From contig NC_079237.1 in the NCBI RefSeq assembly GCF_028502605.1, forward strand, positions 1,860,001 to 1,924,000: a DNA stretch of 64,000 nucleotides, read 5' to 3'. The position numbers and the translations under genes are program-made. Shown here one piece after another: positions 50,215 to 61,900 of the stretch. The stretch is from Trichoderma breve. Taxonomy: Eukaryota > Ascomycota > Sordariomycetes > Hypocreales > Hypocreaceae. Below the pieces are notes generated by a model. That model was given only the letters and a program-made list of their open reading frames with translations. It ran no database searches and was not told where the DNA came from. Every line of letters starts with the position of its first letter. Position 1 is the stretch's first letter.

Positions 50215-52122
50215 ATGGAATTGGGACTGACAGAAATGGACTCCAGGACCGCTGAGATTGCGGCAAACGCTCCCCGGTACCGCCGGAGGAGTTCAACCTT
50301 CATCGACAGTATCCACGATGTGTCTGAGGATACGGATATGGCGCCGGCCCAGCTTTACAGTACCATGTCTGGGCGGCTGTTTCACTCTGGTCGTATTGCC
50401 ATTGTCATGGTTGGGCCGCCTGCTCGAGGCAAGACGTAAGTCAAACGAGAGTAAGATTGCGGAGATCCAAGTCAAAGATTAACAAATGGTAGACACATTT
50501 GCGTATCTATGGCACGCTATCTCCAATGGCTTGGCGTCAAGACTCGTATTTTCCACCTGGGCGACTACCGCCGAGCGACCATTGGTCCTGACGGCTCGCT
50601 TCCCGATGATTATTTCTTCCCTGATGCTTCCCCTTCATCCGTCATACTCCGTCAAAAGATTCTAAAGAAATGCCGCGAGGATATCTATGCCTGGTTGAAT
50701 CATGAAAATGGCCAGGTTGCTATATACGACGCGGTCAACCCAACGGCGAGTGGAAGACGCTCTCTGGCCAAGGAGTTTGCAAAGCACGACGTCCAGGTAA
50801 GGAATTTAGCAACCGTATCAAGTTTGCTTTTTCTCTTTTTTGTTTCATGCTAACCCAAACTCGCATAGACCCTATATATCGAATCGTTTGTGGATGACGA
50901 CCAGATTTTGCATGACAACGCCATCAACGTCAAGATTTCCTCGCCCGATGTAAGCCTTTCAAGCCACACAGAATCATGGTTGCATCTCTCTCTCTTTCCA
51001 AACATTAACCATGACTATAGTTTGCAGGAATGGATCCCGAGGAAGCAGCAAAAATGTACTTGAAAAGAATAGAGATGAGGATCCCAGTATTCGAGACCAT
51101 GAACGAGATGGAGCTCAACTATATCAAGATGATCAATGCTGGAGAGAAGTTCTTCTACAACAACCTTAGCTTCAACTACTTGTCTCACAGAATCGTTTTC
51201 TACCTGACCAATCTTCACATCAAATCACGGACTACTTTCTTTGCCCGTGCGGGCACAACAACGGAGGAAGACTCATACAAGGCAGACGCAGACCTTTCAG
51301 AACAGGGCAGGTACTACGCTCAACGGATGTCCGAGACGCTTATGAAACATCGCGAACAAGAAAGGCTGGAGCAAATCGCCAAGGGCAAGCCCGAGACGCC
51401 CCTCCGGCCACTTTCAATCTGGACGTCTACTCGACTTCGCACCATTCAAACTGCTGATTATCTCAAAGAAAAGGGATACAAGGTTCGGCAACGCTCTCAG
51501 ATGAGCCAAATCAACCCCGGCGTCTGCGAGAAGATGTCAGAGCGCGTGATTAGGCAGATATACCCCGAAGAGGTTGAAAAACATGCGCTCGACCCGTATC
51601 ATCATCGATATCCCCGTGCCGAGGCAAGTTCAATTATCTTTGGTCTCCCTGTGACAAAGGTTGAAAGCTAACCATTCATTTCTTTCTATGCAGTCCTACC
51701 ATGACCTTGCTGTTCGACTTGAGCCCATTATCTTGGAATTGGAGCGAGAGCAGAGTGACTTGTTGATTATCGCGCACGAGTCTGTTCTTCGCGTGCTGTT
51801 CGCCTATCTCATGCACTGCTCCACTATGGATATTCCTAATCTCAAGTTCCCCCGCGACGAGATTATTGAGATTATTCCTGCTGCCTATCAGAATGAAGCC
51901 AAACGTATTCACATTCCTGGTTTGGATCCTAAGCTGCTCCCAGGCTCTCCCGATGATATTAGGATACCCGGTAGCCGACCATTGAGCAGGCCAGAGAGCG
52001 GCCAGATGAGCCCAATTCCCGGCGGGTTGGGCAGCCCAGCTGAGCCACTAGAGAGGCCGACGGAAAAGGTGGTCAATACGGCGAAAGACATGGTGGCGGA
52101 CAAGATTCACGATGAGATTTAA
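50215..52122 (+). CDS. 6-phosphofructo-2-kinase with degenerate fructose-2,6-bisphosphatase domain
   Basis: The kinase half makes fructose 2,6-bisphosphate, the cytosolic activator of glycolysis. Five exons (50215-50435, 50493-50796, 50869-50949, 51021-51623 and 51694-52122) give 545 residues. The kinase domain has Walker A GPPARGKT at about residues 67-74, then LGDYRRATIG and LYIESFVDDDQIL. The phosphatase domain should begin with Arg-His-Gly-Glu, but here it reads FFARAGTTTEED, with Ala in place of the phosphohistidine residue (codon 51249-51251). The second His (IIAHESVLRV) and GVCEKM are kept. This predicts a kinase-only enzyme, as in yeast Pfk26, which also lost the His. Intron 4 uses a GC donor (GAG|GCAAGT). 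Splicing there restores the conserved ESYHDLAVRLEPII. Confidence 0.93.
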
Positions 52123-55100
52123 GTACAAGTACGAAGTAGTGGCCACCAAAACTTACATTGAGAATTTAACCGCTTGGCAAAGGAAAAGAAGATGGTGACG
52201 GAGGCCGACAGTGCATGCGGATGCTGCATCATCCATCATGTCTTGTTCTTTGGTAAATTAACGCTTTTGGCGACAACTTGCCATCGCACTTCAGGTACGA
52301 TGATGGAAGAGGAGCGCGGCCAAGACTTTGATGTATCCTATATCATCCGATGCTCCCGCTCCTTCGGATAGACGAACTGCACGTAATTTGGGTTCTGCTG
52401 GGTGACACTTCCCGGCTTGCCGCATTTCAAGGGGGCCAAGGAGCCTAGTATGATGCGGAAAAGGGGAACATTGCTGACGCTCCCGCATGACTTGGAGGCG
52501 CGCTTGTGTTGAATCGGCACACCCTCTCAGCCCGTTCGCTGAATGTTGCCGCGTCTTTTTTTTTTTTTTCTCTTCAGCCAAGACACAGGCTGCCCATTGG
52601 GGCTAGACAACGCAGCTGGCCGGGCGCGCTCTTGTTTCGCTTTGTTTCTGTTCTAATGTCTCCCTGCATATGCGAGTTTCAGCTTGGGCGAGTTCTCTTG
52701 AGGCTTTCAAGGGTTGCATGTGAAAGTGTGGGAAGATTGTCAAGCGGGAGATGGGTTAGCGGTTGCGAAGACGTGTGTTACGCACAAGATATATCCCTCT
52801 TCCCACCCCCTGTCAAATAGTCTTGAGCAGTTTATGTGCTGACTAGGTGCTACTAAATTCCAACAATATTAATCAACGACTTTCAAAGTTCCAATAGACG
52901 GTTTTTATCTCCGGCTCCTCGGTGAGATTGCACCTGTATTACCAGATAGACTAGATGGGGACGGGTGGCTTGAATTCCCGGACTAGCTATTTAGTAGCTC
53001 TAGGGAATTTGGAATCGAGAAGCATGAAAAAGGGGGAAGATGAGCTTATTGTTGCGGGTGTGGCAACTGCTTGCAATCTAGATGGGTGAGTGCACAGACA
53101 GATGGATGCGACATTCGAGATTTGGAGTGTGCAAGATGAAGACATACTCGTACGAGTACTTGATACTGGGCTTTGAGTGAGTTGACCTTATCTAAGACGC
53201 GTGCGGCGATGTCTGAGACATACAGCTCTCTATCTGGCTTAAATGGCGGTTATTTCTGTTATTTGAGCATTATGTGAATGGTTTACAAATGACAATTGAA
53301 ATGTTTGCCGTGCTGTGTACTTGGTGTCAGGTGTCAGTTATCAATAGCAGAGCTGAAACCCCAAGTACCTATGTCTGAGTTCAAACCAGATAGCTTCGTG
53401 AGCCAGTGTAAGGAAGATATGTATATCTATAGTATGCCACTCTAACAGATCTTCCATGCCTACGGAGTGAAAGTAATCTATATAGACAAAGTAGCTGCTG
53501 TGAAATACTTTTACTTCCAATCTAACATCTTTCCATAGTAGTCAGGTACAACCTCTCCAACCCATCACATCACATCTCCAGTGTCGTACTTTAAAGTGGT
53601 CTATCTGCAAAGAACATACCCAGGTACTTTGTGATACTTGTAGCTGACAAAGCTGGAATACATGTACATGAATAGCCCCCTCCCAATCTCCGTCGCTGCC
53701 ATAACTGACTCGTATATCAGCATATAAGTGACAGCCTTCTGTCTATGCAGGAAAAGAGGGTAATCCACCAGTAACCCGTCCCCTCAAGTCAAGCAAACGA
53801 GTCAAGCTCACAATACAGCCGCCACAAAGACCTGCAGCTAAGCATACAGGCAAATAATCATAAGAAAACGCCTGTGCTCGGCTGACTACATCAAATACCA
53901 ATCAATTAGCGGTACCTGTGGTGCTCTCTCTCGCTCCCTGCAGCTGCAAAAGCCCGTCTGACCTGGCTGGAATAAGCAAGGGTTGGGTTTTGGTCTTGTG
54001 AGTACGAGCATCAAATCACCCCCATCCATCCAATGAGGACTGCAGCTCTGCCTTGATTTGTCCAATCTTTGTTTGCTTTTTGGGGGGCTGTTACGGGGAC
54101 TTTATTGCTTCCTTCTCATGTGTGGCCCGGCCCGGCAAGCGAGGCGGCCATTCGGATTCAAGTCCCGTACGTCTTTAGTGTGGTCTGTGAGTAAACGCGG
54201 CTGGTCGTACTCGTTCGAGTACTTGGATGGTTTCGTTTTGTACTTATTTCTCTTGCAGCTTATCTGCGTGTTACTTACGGATGTGTAGTACAAATAGGTA
54301 TGACTACACGCACGGAGCCATATGGATTATGCAGTTGTTGACTAAGTAGCATCTCAAGTCGAGAGTGTGACAGCATACACGTGCAGTGCTTTGGAACTTG
54401 CACACAAAGGTACTGCTATATAACACCTTGCATGTAGTCATGATGCATCCAGCCTGTTCTCCGAAGAGTGTAGTATTGGATCTGTTCGTCTCAAGAAGTG
54501 ATGATGACGACAAACTCAATTCGTACAGTACCAAAGGAAAAAAAGAAAAAGAAAAAACAAACAAGTCACTTGACTGGCAACGACAAGGGGAGCAAAAAGC
54601 AGATTCTTGCTGCACCACATTGGGACGCTGTCCCGGACGTGCATCTCCTAGAGAGCATTCGCTCGACAGGGGGCCTGTTCATGGTCTCGTGGCCTCTGTG
54701 TGGGGCCGCTGGAAAGACATCAAATATGAAGAACAAAGTCCATCGTGTTCTGGAATCGAGCAGTGAAAAGCGAGACCCATCAGGCGTGGCAGAAATTGAT
54801 CAAGGTAATTCACATTGAGGATTCGATGATATACGAGTAGTAGCTGTGTTTGTTTGGTACTGCCTAGTACGGCTAGGTGCTGCCATGGTGCAATAAAGAG
54901 AGGTTCGGATTCAGGGTCTGCCAGGTTGAATCTGCAGGGTACTATCGAAGTATGCCGAAATATCTCCCAAGCGGGGCATTCATGGGAATGCAGACAGTGC
55001 CAAGTGCAGGTCAGAAAAAGAGAGACTGCAAAATGAATAAGTACATACATCCAGTAATATAGGCATTCAATTAGTTTCTTAAACGGGCGTATTAAAAAAA

Positions 55101-55143
55101 AAATACTACTAGGTAAGTAGTAGATTAATATAGATATAATAAC

Positions 55144-55230
55144 AGCTACTAAAGAAATATATATATAGTAGCAGTTACTAGAGAAATATAGATTTAGTAG
55201 TAGATACTAGAGAAATATAGATAAAGAGTT
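55144..55230. repeat. AT-rich tandem repeat, three 29-bp units
   Basis: Units start at 55144, 55173 and 55202, exactly 29 bp apart. Each follows the pattern G-n-TACTA-(A/G)-AGAAATATA. The surrounding 200 bp (about 55080-55260) is very AT-rich compared with the rest of the window. It could be a decayed mobile element or a minisatellite. No terminal repeats or coding remnants are visible. Confidence 0.75.
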
Positions 55231-55749
55231 AGGATTTGTAGGTGTATTATTTAAGGTGTGTGTGTTCTTAATCTTCTTAATCTCGGTTTTTCTGTCCTCC
55301 GCTTGAGTGCGTCGCTTTTCCTTGCTTCCCTCTCCAATTTCATGAGCAGCATTGTATAAGGTACATTAATATACATACCTGGTAAGGTGTTATGGGTAAG
55401 CTATTATCATCAATTCCTTATCATGTACTTTGGCAAAGATGGCTGGGGATGTATACAATATTAAGATGATGCAGCGGTTTTATTTCTAGCACTGCGGGAA
55501 GTAATCTGGTCTCCTTGGTTAGGGCCCTCGAACTCATGATGCAACTCTAAAGGGCTCCCGACGAAACGAAACGCCACGCGGCGTGATCAAAACTCGATCA
55601 CTTTATGAAACGTTCACTCATAACTCATAGATCTATAGATGAGCAATACAGTTCAATGAATACTCAATGGCTGATGCTACGGAGCATGTTCAGTCATGGC
55701 TTGACTATAGTTCCGACCTTGGTGATAAGATTTAATGGCTGAAACCTCA

Positions 55750-55758
55750 TATAAAAGG
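55750..55758 (+). promoter_or_regulatory. TATA box candidate for the orphan membrane protein
   Basis: TATAAAAGG lies 268 bp upstream of the proposed ATG at 56026. It is one of the cleanest TATA motifs in the gene-poor DNA and on the right strand. The distance is long but compatible with a 5' leader. Confidence 0.35.
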
Positions 55759-56025
55759 CCAGCAATAGACACCTAGTATGCAAAGTGTCAAGAAATCTTT
55801 CCATCCTTTGTCAACTATCGAAAACATTCGTCATCTTCGCATCACGAAGCCCGTGCGGCGGCTTGCACAATAGATACAACTTCGTGTATCATCTACACGA
55901 GATAGATACTGATAAGTTCATCGCAGCGAGCGTTTGAATGAAATAGCTTCCCACCTTCTAGTAGAAACCACTTTTATAGGTGCCTTACTAGATCAGTGTC
56001 GCTACGAAGGATTCACTGGAACGGG

Positions 56026-56565
56026 ATGTCGTCCGTCAACAGACCGCTCTACGAGCGCATTGACGATGCAATTTCCTTATGTTTTCTTGCCGCTGTGGTA
56101 TTGTTATATTTCCTGAAAGTATCGGATATTCGACTGTACTTTGAACACACCCAACTTCTTAGGGCTGCAATACCTGGTGTAGTCGCTTCTCACTATTTGA
56201 TCCTTGCCGCTAGTTGCATCCTCGAGCCTTACTCTCGACGTGCTCGAAACTTTCGAACAAGGACGGCCATCTTGACGGGCTACTCTGGGAACTACCGCTT
56301 AGAGGTCACACGTGATCTGCGAACCTGGGCAACTAACAGCCTGGACGACATCAAGAACCACCACTCAGCGCTCATTCGAAATATAGGGGCTGTGATCGGA
56401 CCTTATGATCCGACCTTTGATGTTGCACGAGAACTTTTCTGGACATTCTATTTGTTAGTATTTACCTGGTGGATGATCAAGCTTTTGGTCTTGTTGCCGT
56501 GTAAATTATTCGCAGACGCAATCGAACGCCATAAAAGACTGGTCAACCGGCGAATGAATAGATGA
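56026..56565 (+). CDS. Orphan membrane protein, about three hydrophobic segments
   Basis: I do not recognise this 179-residue protein. It starts MSSVNRPLYERIDD. Hydrophobic stretches are at about residues 15-32 (AISLCFLAAVVLLYFLKV), 48-66 (AIPGVVASHYLILAASCIL) and 143-167 (LFWTFYLLVFTWWMIKLLVL). The segment between the second and third is polar and basic. The C-terminus is basic (ERHKRLVNRRMNR). An in-frame GTG 30 bases upstream exists, but the ATG is preferred. A TATA-like box lies at 55750. The gene sits alone next to an AT-rich repeat patch in gene-poor DNA, a setting typical of lineage-specific genes. Additional exons downstream cannot be excluded. Expression data would decide whether it is a gene at all. 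Confidence 0.5.
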   Translation: MSSVNRPLYERIDDAISLCFLAAVVLLYFLKVSDIRLYFEHTQLLRAAIPGVVASHYLILAASCILEPYSRRARNFRTRTAILTGYSGNYRLEVTRDLRTWATNSLDDIKNHHSALIRNIGAVIGPYDPTFDVARELFWTFYLLVFTWWMIKLLVLLPCKLFADAIERHKRLVNRRMNR

Positions 56566-59500
56566 ATCGTCGGGATCGAGACTGCGGCCTGTGCTAGAAT
56601 CACGGTCTCGCTCTCCTACGATGCTACCTGGGCTTGATGAATTATTGCTGCTGTGAAAGGGGGCAAAAGGAACGGAGTTTTGGGCATTATTATTGATTGG
56701 TAGGAATATCGTCTGCAATGCATCAGCGAACGGTGGTATATTCCAGACGGTCTTAGGAAGGTCGAATATCTTTAAACAAATGAAGAAAAGTAAAGATGCA
56801 CAAGCTATAATGGTTTCTTGTGCCCTAAATAGATAGCCAATACTACCTCTTATTCAGTTGCAAATATGTCAAAGTTATGGTGAGTAACGGCCATATACTA
56901 TGGACATATCTTTCATCAAAGAGGAACGGTAAGACATGTCCACACCATAGGAGATCTCTCTATAAGGTTGCCCTGAATCTTGGTTATTGGTTTCGAAAGG
57001 CATTGGATGGCGTCTACAGTGTTTTGAAAAGATATGCACTGGCTGGGCCTATGTACCACCTGTGTCCTATTCAGGAAATCTTTCCAGACGCGTACTCGTA
57101 CGGAGAGTTATGGGCAGCCGTTGAAGCTCTACGAGATATATGCTGAGTATTTAACTCTATATAGACTGCCCGATGCTGTAGAGCAAAGCACAAAGGACCT
57201 GACTAGCTCAGAGTCTCAATGCCAGTGGCAGAAGTTCATCCAAGACAAAGATGAACGCAAGAGTTCGAGGTATCAGGGTCCGGGAGTGTGTGCGGCAGCA
57301 GCAACAGTAACAATGTGAGAGAACCTGACGGGAAGCTTTCAATGGTAGAGCACATGCACATGCGGACATGGACCCAGCCGGTGCTACATCCGTCGAGCCC
57401 ATTTTACAAACTTGGGGCGAACAGGACAGGGCGCCACGTTGCAGCTCAGCCAATTGACAATGATCATTGGCTGAGCCTGTTAGGGGAGAGCCATTGGGTA
57501 GCCTGATTGAGAAGATGCAAATGCAAATGGCCGGGTCATGCTCTCATGCTCATGACAAAGCTCATTACAGAGAGAGATACCGGGCGACTCCACAGACATA
57601 CATTCGTACTCCTGTCTCGTCATGCGCGGCGATGGATATCATGGCCATGGGAGAGGCAAAACGTCAGGGACCTCTAGCGTTGCATGATTCCGGTCATGAG
57701 ACCCTTTTGACGAAAGAAGAACGAAGGGGACAAGAGAGCTCAATGTAGCCGCCCTTGGCTCAGACAATTTTCATCTGCCTTTTGAACGTTGGAAAATCCC
57801 AAGAGCAAGAGCACAGCAGGTGTTGTCGCCGAGAGCTGACAAAAGATGCTGTCGCCAGTCTGAGAGATAACCAATCCAGTAATTTGATGGCCCTTGAGAC
57901 ATTCAACGGAGTTTAACTCGTCCACTCGGACGCACCAGATGGGCAGACTAGCGCTGCTTAGTTTTCGCCGGCCCTCCCAGATGACTTCCAGCATGACGTT
58001 GAGCCCCAATGTGACCAGGACGAAAGAGACCTAAGACGGAACAGGGGGCCTCAAGTTGGCGTTCGCGCTATGCTACGTGGGCCCTTTTTTCGCCGCATCA
58101 GCACATGCAGAGAGACGACGCCGACCTTGTTGCGCTTTTCCGCAGGCCTGTCATGGCAATTGGTCGTCGACGTACGCAAGGGGGGGGATCTCGGGAGGCG
58201 CCATTTAATCTCTCAGGGCTCGCATCTCCGACCGCACACTGTGAAACTCCAGCTGCTTTTCGAGAAATGGAATGAGAAAAAAAAGGTCGAGTCCACAGAA
58301 AAACCCCGTAGAGGGCTGGAGCTAATGAAGAAGCCCCGTCGCCAAAACAGTTGAGACTGGACGAAAGAAAAAAGATGGAGAAGAGCTTCCGGATAGCGAA
58401 TCCCAAGCCTCTCCATAGTTGGATCTGGTTATTGTCCTCTAGTGGTGCCGGCAGCAAGCCGTTGGAGACAAAAATCACGGATCGACCTCCCAAATGGCAG
58501 GACTTGGGAAGGGGGAGGGGCCAGGAGGGGCCGGATGCTGCAACTGGTGAGGGGAATGGGAATGGCTAGCAAGCAGGCTGGGCTAGCAAAGCACTCAAAA
58601 GACAAAAACCTCCACAGTGGCCAGAGACCAGAAGACCGGAGACCCGAAAAGATGCTTTTTCTCTCATGGCAATTCGGACGAGCTTGTTTGCTGCTCCACC
58701 GCGGCCGAGGCCTGGCGAATGGGTGGCGGCCGGTTTCCAAGAATCAAGTGCAGCTTTGCTTGCTTTGTATGTGCTGTGCTTTCGGACATAGAGTATAGAG
58801 GCCCGGGAGCCTTGTCTCGCCTTTTTTTGAAGCTGAATGCCGGGATGCTCGCTGCCGGGATAATCCCAAGAATGACGACGCCCTGCTGCCGCTAAAAAAA
58901 GCGCGAGCATCGTCCAACAAGGCTTTGGAAATGGCAGAAACCTGCATTAGATATGGTGACAGACATATGACGGCGGGCATCTCTCGTCGTCTCGGCTACC
59001 ACCCGAACAACACGAACAGCACGTCGGCCATTGTTAACAGCGCCTGGCGTATGTTTGCAAGTTCCATGTAGACACAGACACCGGCGTTTTGCTGTTTCTC
59101 ACAGCGACTTTGCCAGCTTCGGCCGGGGTCATTTATGATGACGGCCATCAACCGTGCAAAAATAACAACCAAACAGACTTCCCAGCATCCCGCCACGGCG
59201 CGTTCCTTTCGGCCCCTTGCTGAAACTTGGCGTTGCGTTTGGTATTGGCGTGGTAGAAAAGCAAAGACGAGAGGGAAAAAAAGACCAGTCACATCCTTGC
59301 TTGTGCAGGCACCTGGTGCGCGATGCTACATTTCTATATGTGGTAGCAGTAGCGCATGCACCTAGAATAGCGTGTAAGATGTTGGTGTTGCCACAGCATA
59401 TCTGCTTGACTACTGTACGAGTACAAGAACGGCGTACCTGCAAGCATCCGGATCTCTGCCTGCGAGAAGCCTGGAGGGAGGCAAGGCTGCTGCTTGTCTT

Positions 59501-61900
59501 GTATATCTGGGCTGACCACCTGGCTGGCTAGTCCTTCCTTGCACTTTGTACGAGTACGAGCCTGTAGGATCCTGTATGAACGGCATGTCTTGTTTCAGGG
59601 ACCTGATCCAAGGGCGGCCTTGCTTGGCTGTGGCAAGCTCCAGCACGAAAGGAGGGTGTGCCTGCGGCTTACTTTGTACCAGTCTCAAGGTGCTTTCCGT
59701 GCCGTGTGAGGTCATCGTCCATGGTTCCTATTTTGGGTGGACGATACTAAATCGTCGATTCCCGCAGGGGCAACGCTCGAGAGATGAAGAAGCACGACAA
59801 GGCGGTAAAGGGCCGGAGAAAAAGACTTGAAATGGCCACGAGCAATTGAGCCGTATGGCAACATATTAACCGGTAGATGAGGGATTCAGAGACACTGCCA
59901 CATCTGGCGTGACCTGGATGATATCACGAGCAACATGATTGGAAGCATCATACAACCCTGGAGCAGACAGGTATTGTGAGAATCCTGACGCATGCACTAT
60001 ACATGCAAGCCGGATGCAGGTTTGAGCGAAATATATATATCAAATTCTTTGCCCGTGCATTCGGCCGCAGATCGCAGAGATAGATGCTGGGCAATGCTGG
60101 CCCATGGCTGCGCAAATCTCGCCGCTGGCCGAAGCTAGTCGGGAGGCAGGGCACTCAAGGTTTTGGGCTCTCCCGGTTTGAACACAACACACCTACGAGT
60201 CAAAGTCTAGGTGTCATGCTGAGTCGAGTCGAGTCGAGTCGACGAGCGCGTCTCAGGTCATCATCAGCTGGAAGAAACGAGGCAGACAGACGTGGCGTTT
60301 GCTGTGCGGATTTGTCAAGTACAAGCAATAAAAATCGAGGCGAGGAAAAGGGGGGTGTGTGGTGGCGGCAGCAGCAGGTCAAGTGGTGAGGGGTGTGTTC
60401 CGTCATTCACAGCAATTGACTCTGCAAGAACCCGCCGGGCTGTTCGTCAGTGGTTTTGGCCCGCAAAGGGACAGGACGATGAAGTGATGTGATGCGATGC
60501 AGCTGGAGAGATCAAATCCAATGGAAATTGGACGCAATTTCTTCCACTGTCAAGTGACCCTCTGCTTGCTGGCAAAGAGGGTAAGCGATTTGTGGGAAGC
60601 CTTCCTGCAACGAACGTCCAAGCAAAGAAAAAACTGCGGTAGCTCACGGCACATCAGGCCACAGGCTTGTTGCCACCTTAGAACGTGACGCCTGAGCCAT
60701 ACCCGCATTTGGCCACATACGGCCATAGCCTTTGGCGTTGCAATTCGTACAAGCACGACTTGGTGTACGGAGTACCTGACTATGAGCAGACGAAGCACGA
60801 GTTCAGTATAGCTCAAGCAGGGAGTAAGAGGGCCTCGAAGGAAGAAAAAAGGGGGAATCGAGACCAATGGATGGAAGCGTTGATCTATTAATACCACGTA
60901 CATGGTGCCTGAGCATCGCCGCGTGAGCTGCCTGTTGTCAGTGCGGTTTGGTGTAAACTGACGCTCAGATGGGCAGGCAGGGCGGCTTATGCTAGCAGCT
61001 CGGCTCTCGTTGTCCAAATCTAGTTCCAGGGCGTCCAAATTGCTGTGGCTCTGATCTGGCCCAGGCGACTTACAAATGCCTCGACGAGATACTAGTGGCC
61101 ACTAGGAGAGCTCAGGCTTGCATGGTTCTCTGCACGGCCAGTCTTTGACTTCCGCTTGCCGAGTTTTAGCGCCAGGTGCCCGTCTCAAAAATGAGCACAT
61201 GAGCACCTCGAGCCTAACAACTGCGGGTCTGCTGGATCTCTAGCAACTTGCGTAGCACTACCTCCAATACTAAAGTTGTAGTAGGTACAGTACTTACGGT
61301 ACTACTGAGCAACGGCGAGTTTTTTTTTTCTCTTCAATATTTCTTCTCCTTTTTCTGTAATCGAATTGTGGTAGAATAGCAAGAAAAGACAACATTAATC
61401 ACAGAGATACAAAGCAAGAGATACAAGAAGAAGGCAGTTATATAAGATGGGGACAAGGATCGCCGGCATTGGTGGCTGGATTCACGGATCAATCGATTGA
61501 ATCATCCTCAGCAGGTACCTCTTACCTCAGTACCTTAGCAGTACCTGGTCGCTGCTCCCACGATAAGCGCGTCTCCTACCGCCCTGTATCCCATCAAATT
61601 TCTCTGTATGGAGTGCAGTATCTCCGTACGAGGTCACCCGCCATCGCGCTGCCTCTAGTGGGCTTAGGCTCCCCTCCCGCAACAGCTACTCGACAGGTAC
61701 CGGTACATGCTCGCAGATTACCTCACCTGTGCTGTAATGCCATGCCATGCCACTCTCTGCAAGCTCGCACCATCATTCCCTCGTTTGCCGGCCCATCGAC
61801 CCATTGACCACGAACGAGGAAAAACAAAACTGTGAATGCCCTCTGCCTTGCGTGCGTCCTGACATCTTATACTGTCTTCTACCGAGAAAAAGGCATATGC
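56566..61900. other. 5.3 kb region without recognisable genes
   Basis: Short open frames on both strands overlap one another and show no family motif. A frame at 56877-57146 is weak because its first codon is part of a good splice donor (ATG|GTGAGT). Motif copies TACTCGTAC (57093), TACGAGTAC (59416, 59549) and TACGGAGTA (60766) occur. A GAGTC microsatellite is at 60221. Confidence 0.5.
60221..60243. repeat. Microsatellite (GAGTC)n, about 4.5 units
   Basis: Four exact GAGTC units are followed by GAC in intergenic DNA. Confidence 0.9.

Larger units (their letters stand above)
52123..56025. other. 3.9 kb gene-poor region with AT-rich patch
   Basis: I see no gene here. Features are a 14-bp perfect palindrome TACTCGTACGAGTA at 53145-53158, a related near-palindrome at 54207-54222, the 29-bp tandem repeat at 55144-55230 and a TATA-like box at 55750. 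Confidence 0.5.

Noticed and set aside
54148..54172. GATTCAAGTCCC, a tRNA T-arm look-alike
   Set aside because: The flanking sequence does not fold into a cloverleaf and no A box is visible upstream.
56877..57146. 89-codon frame downstream of the orphan membrane protein
   Set aside because: Its ATG is embedded in a strong splice-donor sequence and the protein shows no motif or coherent hydrophobic pattern.
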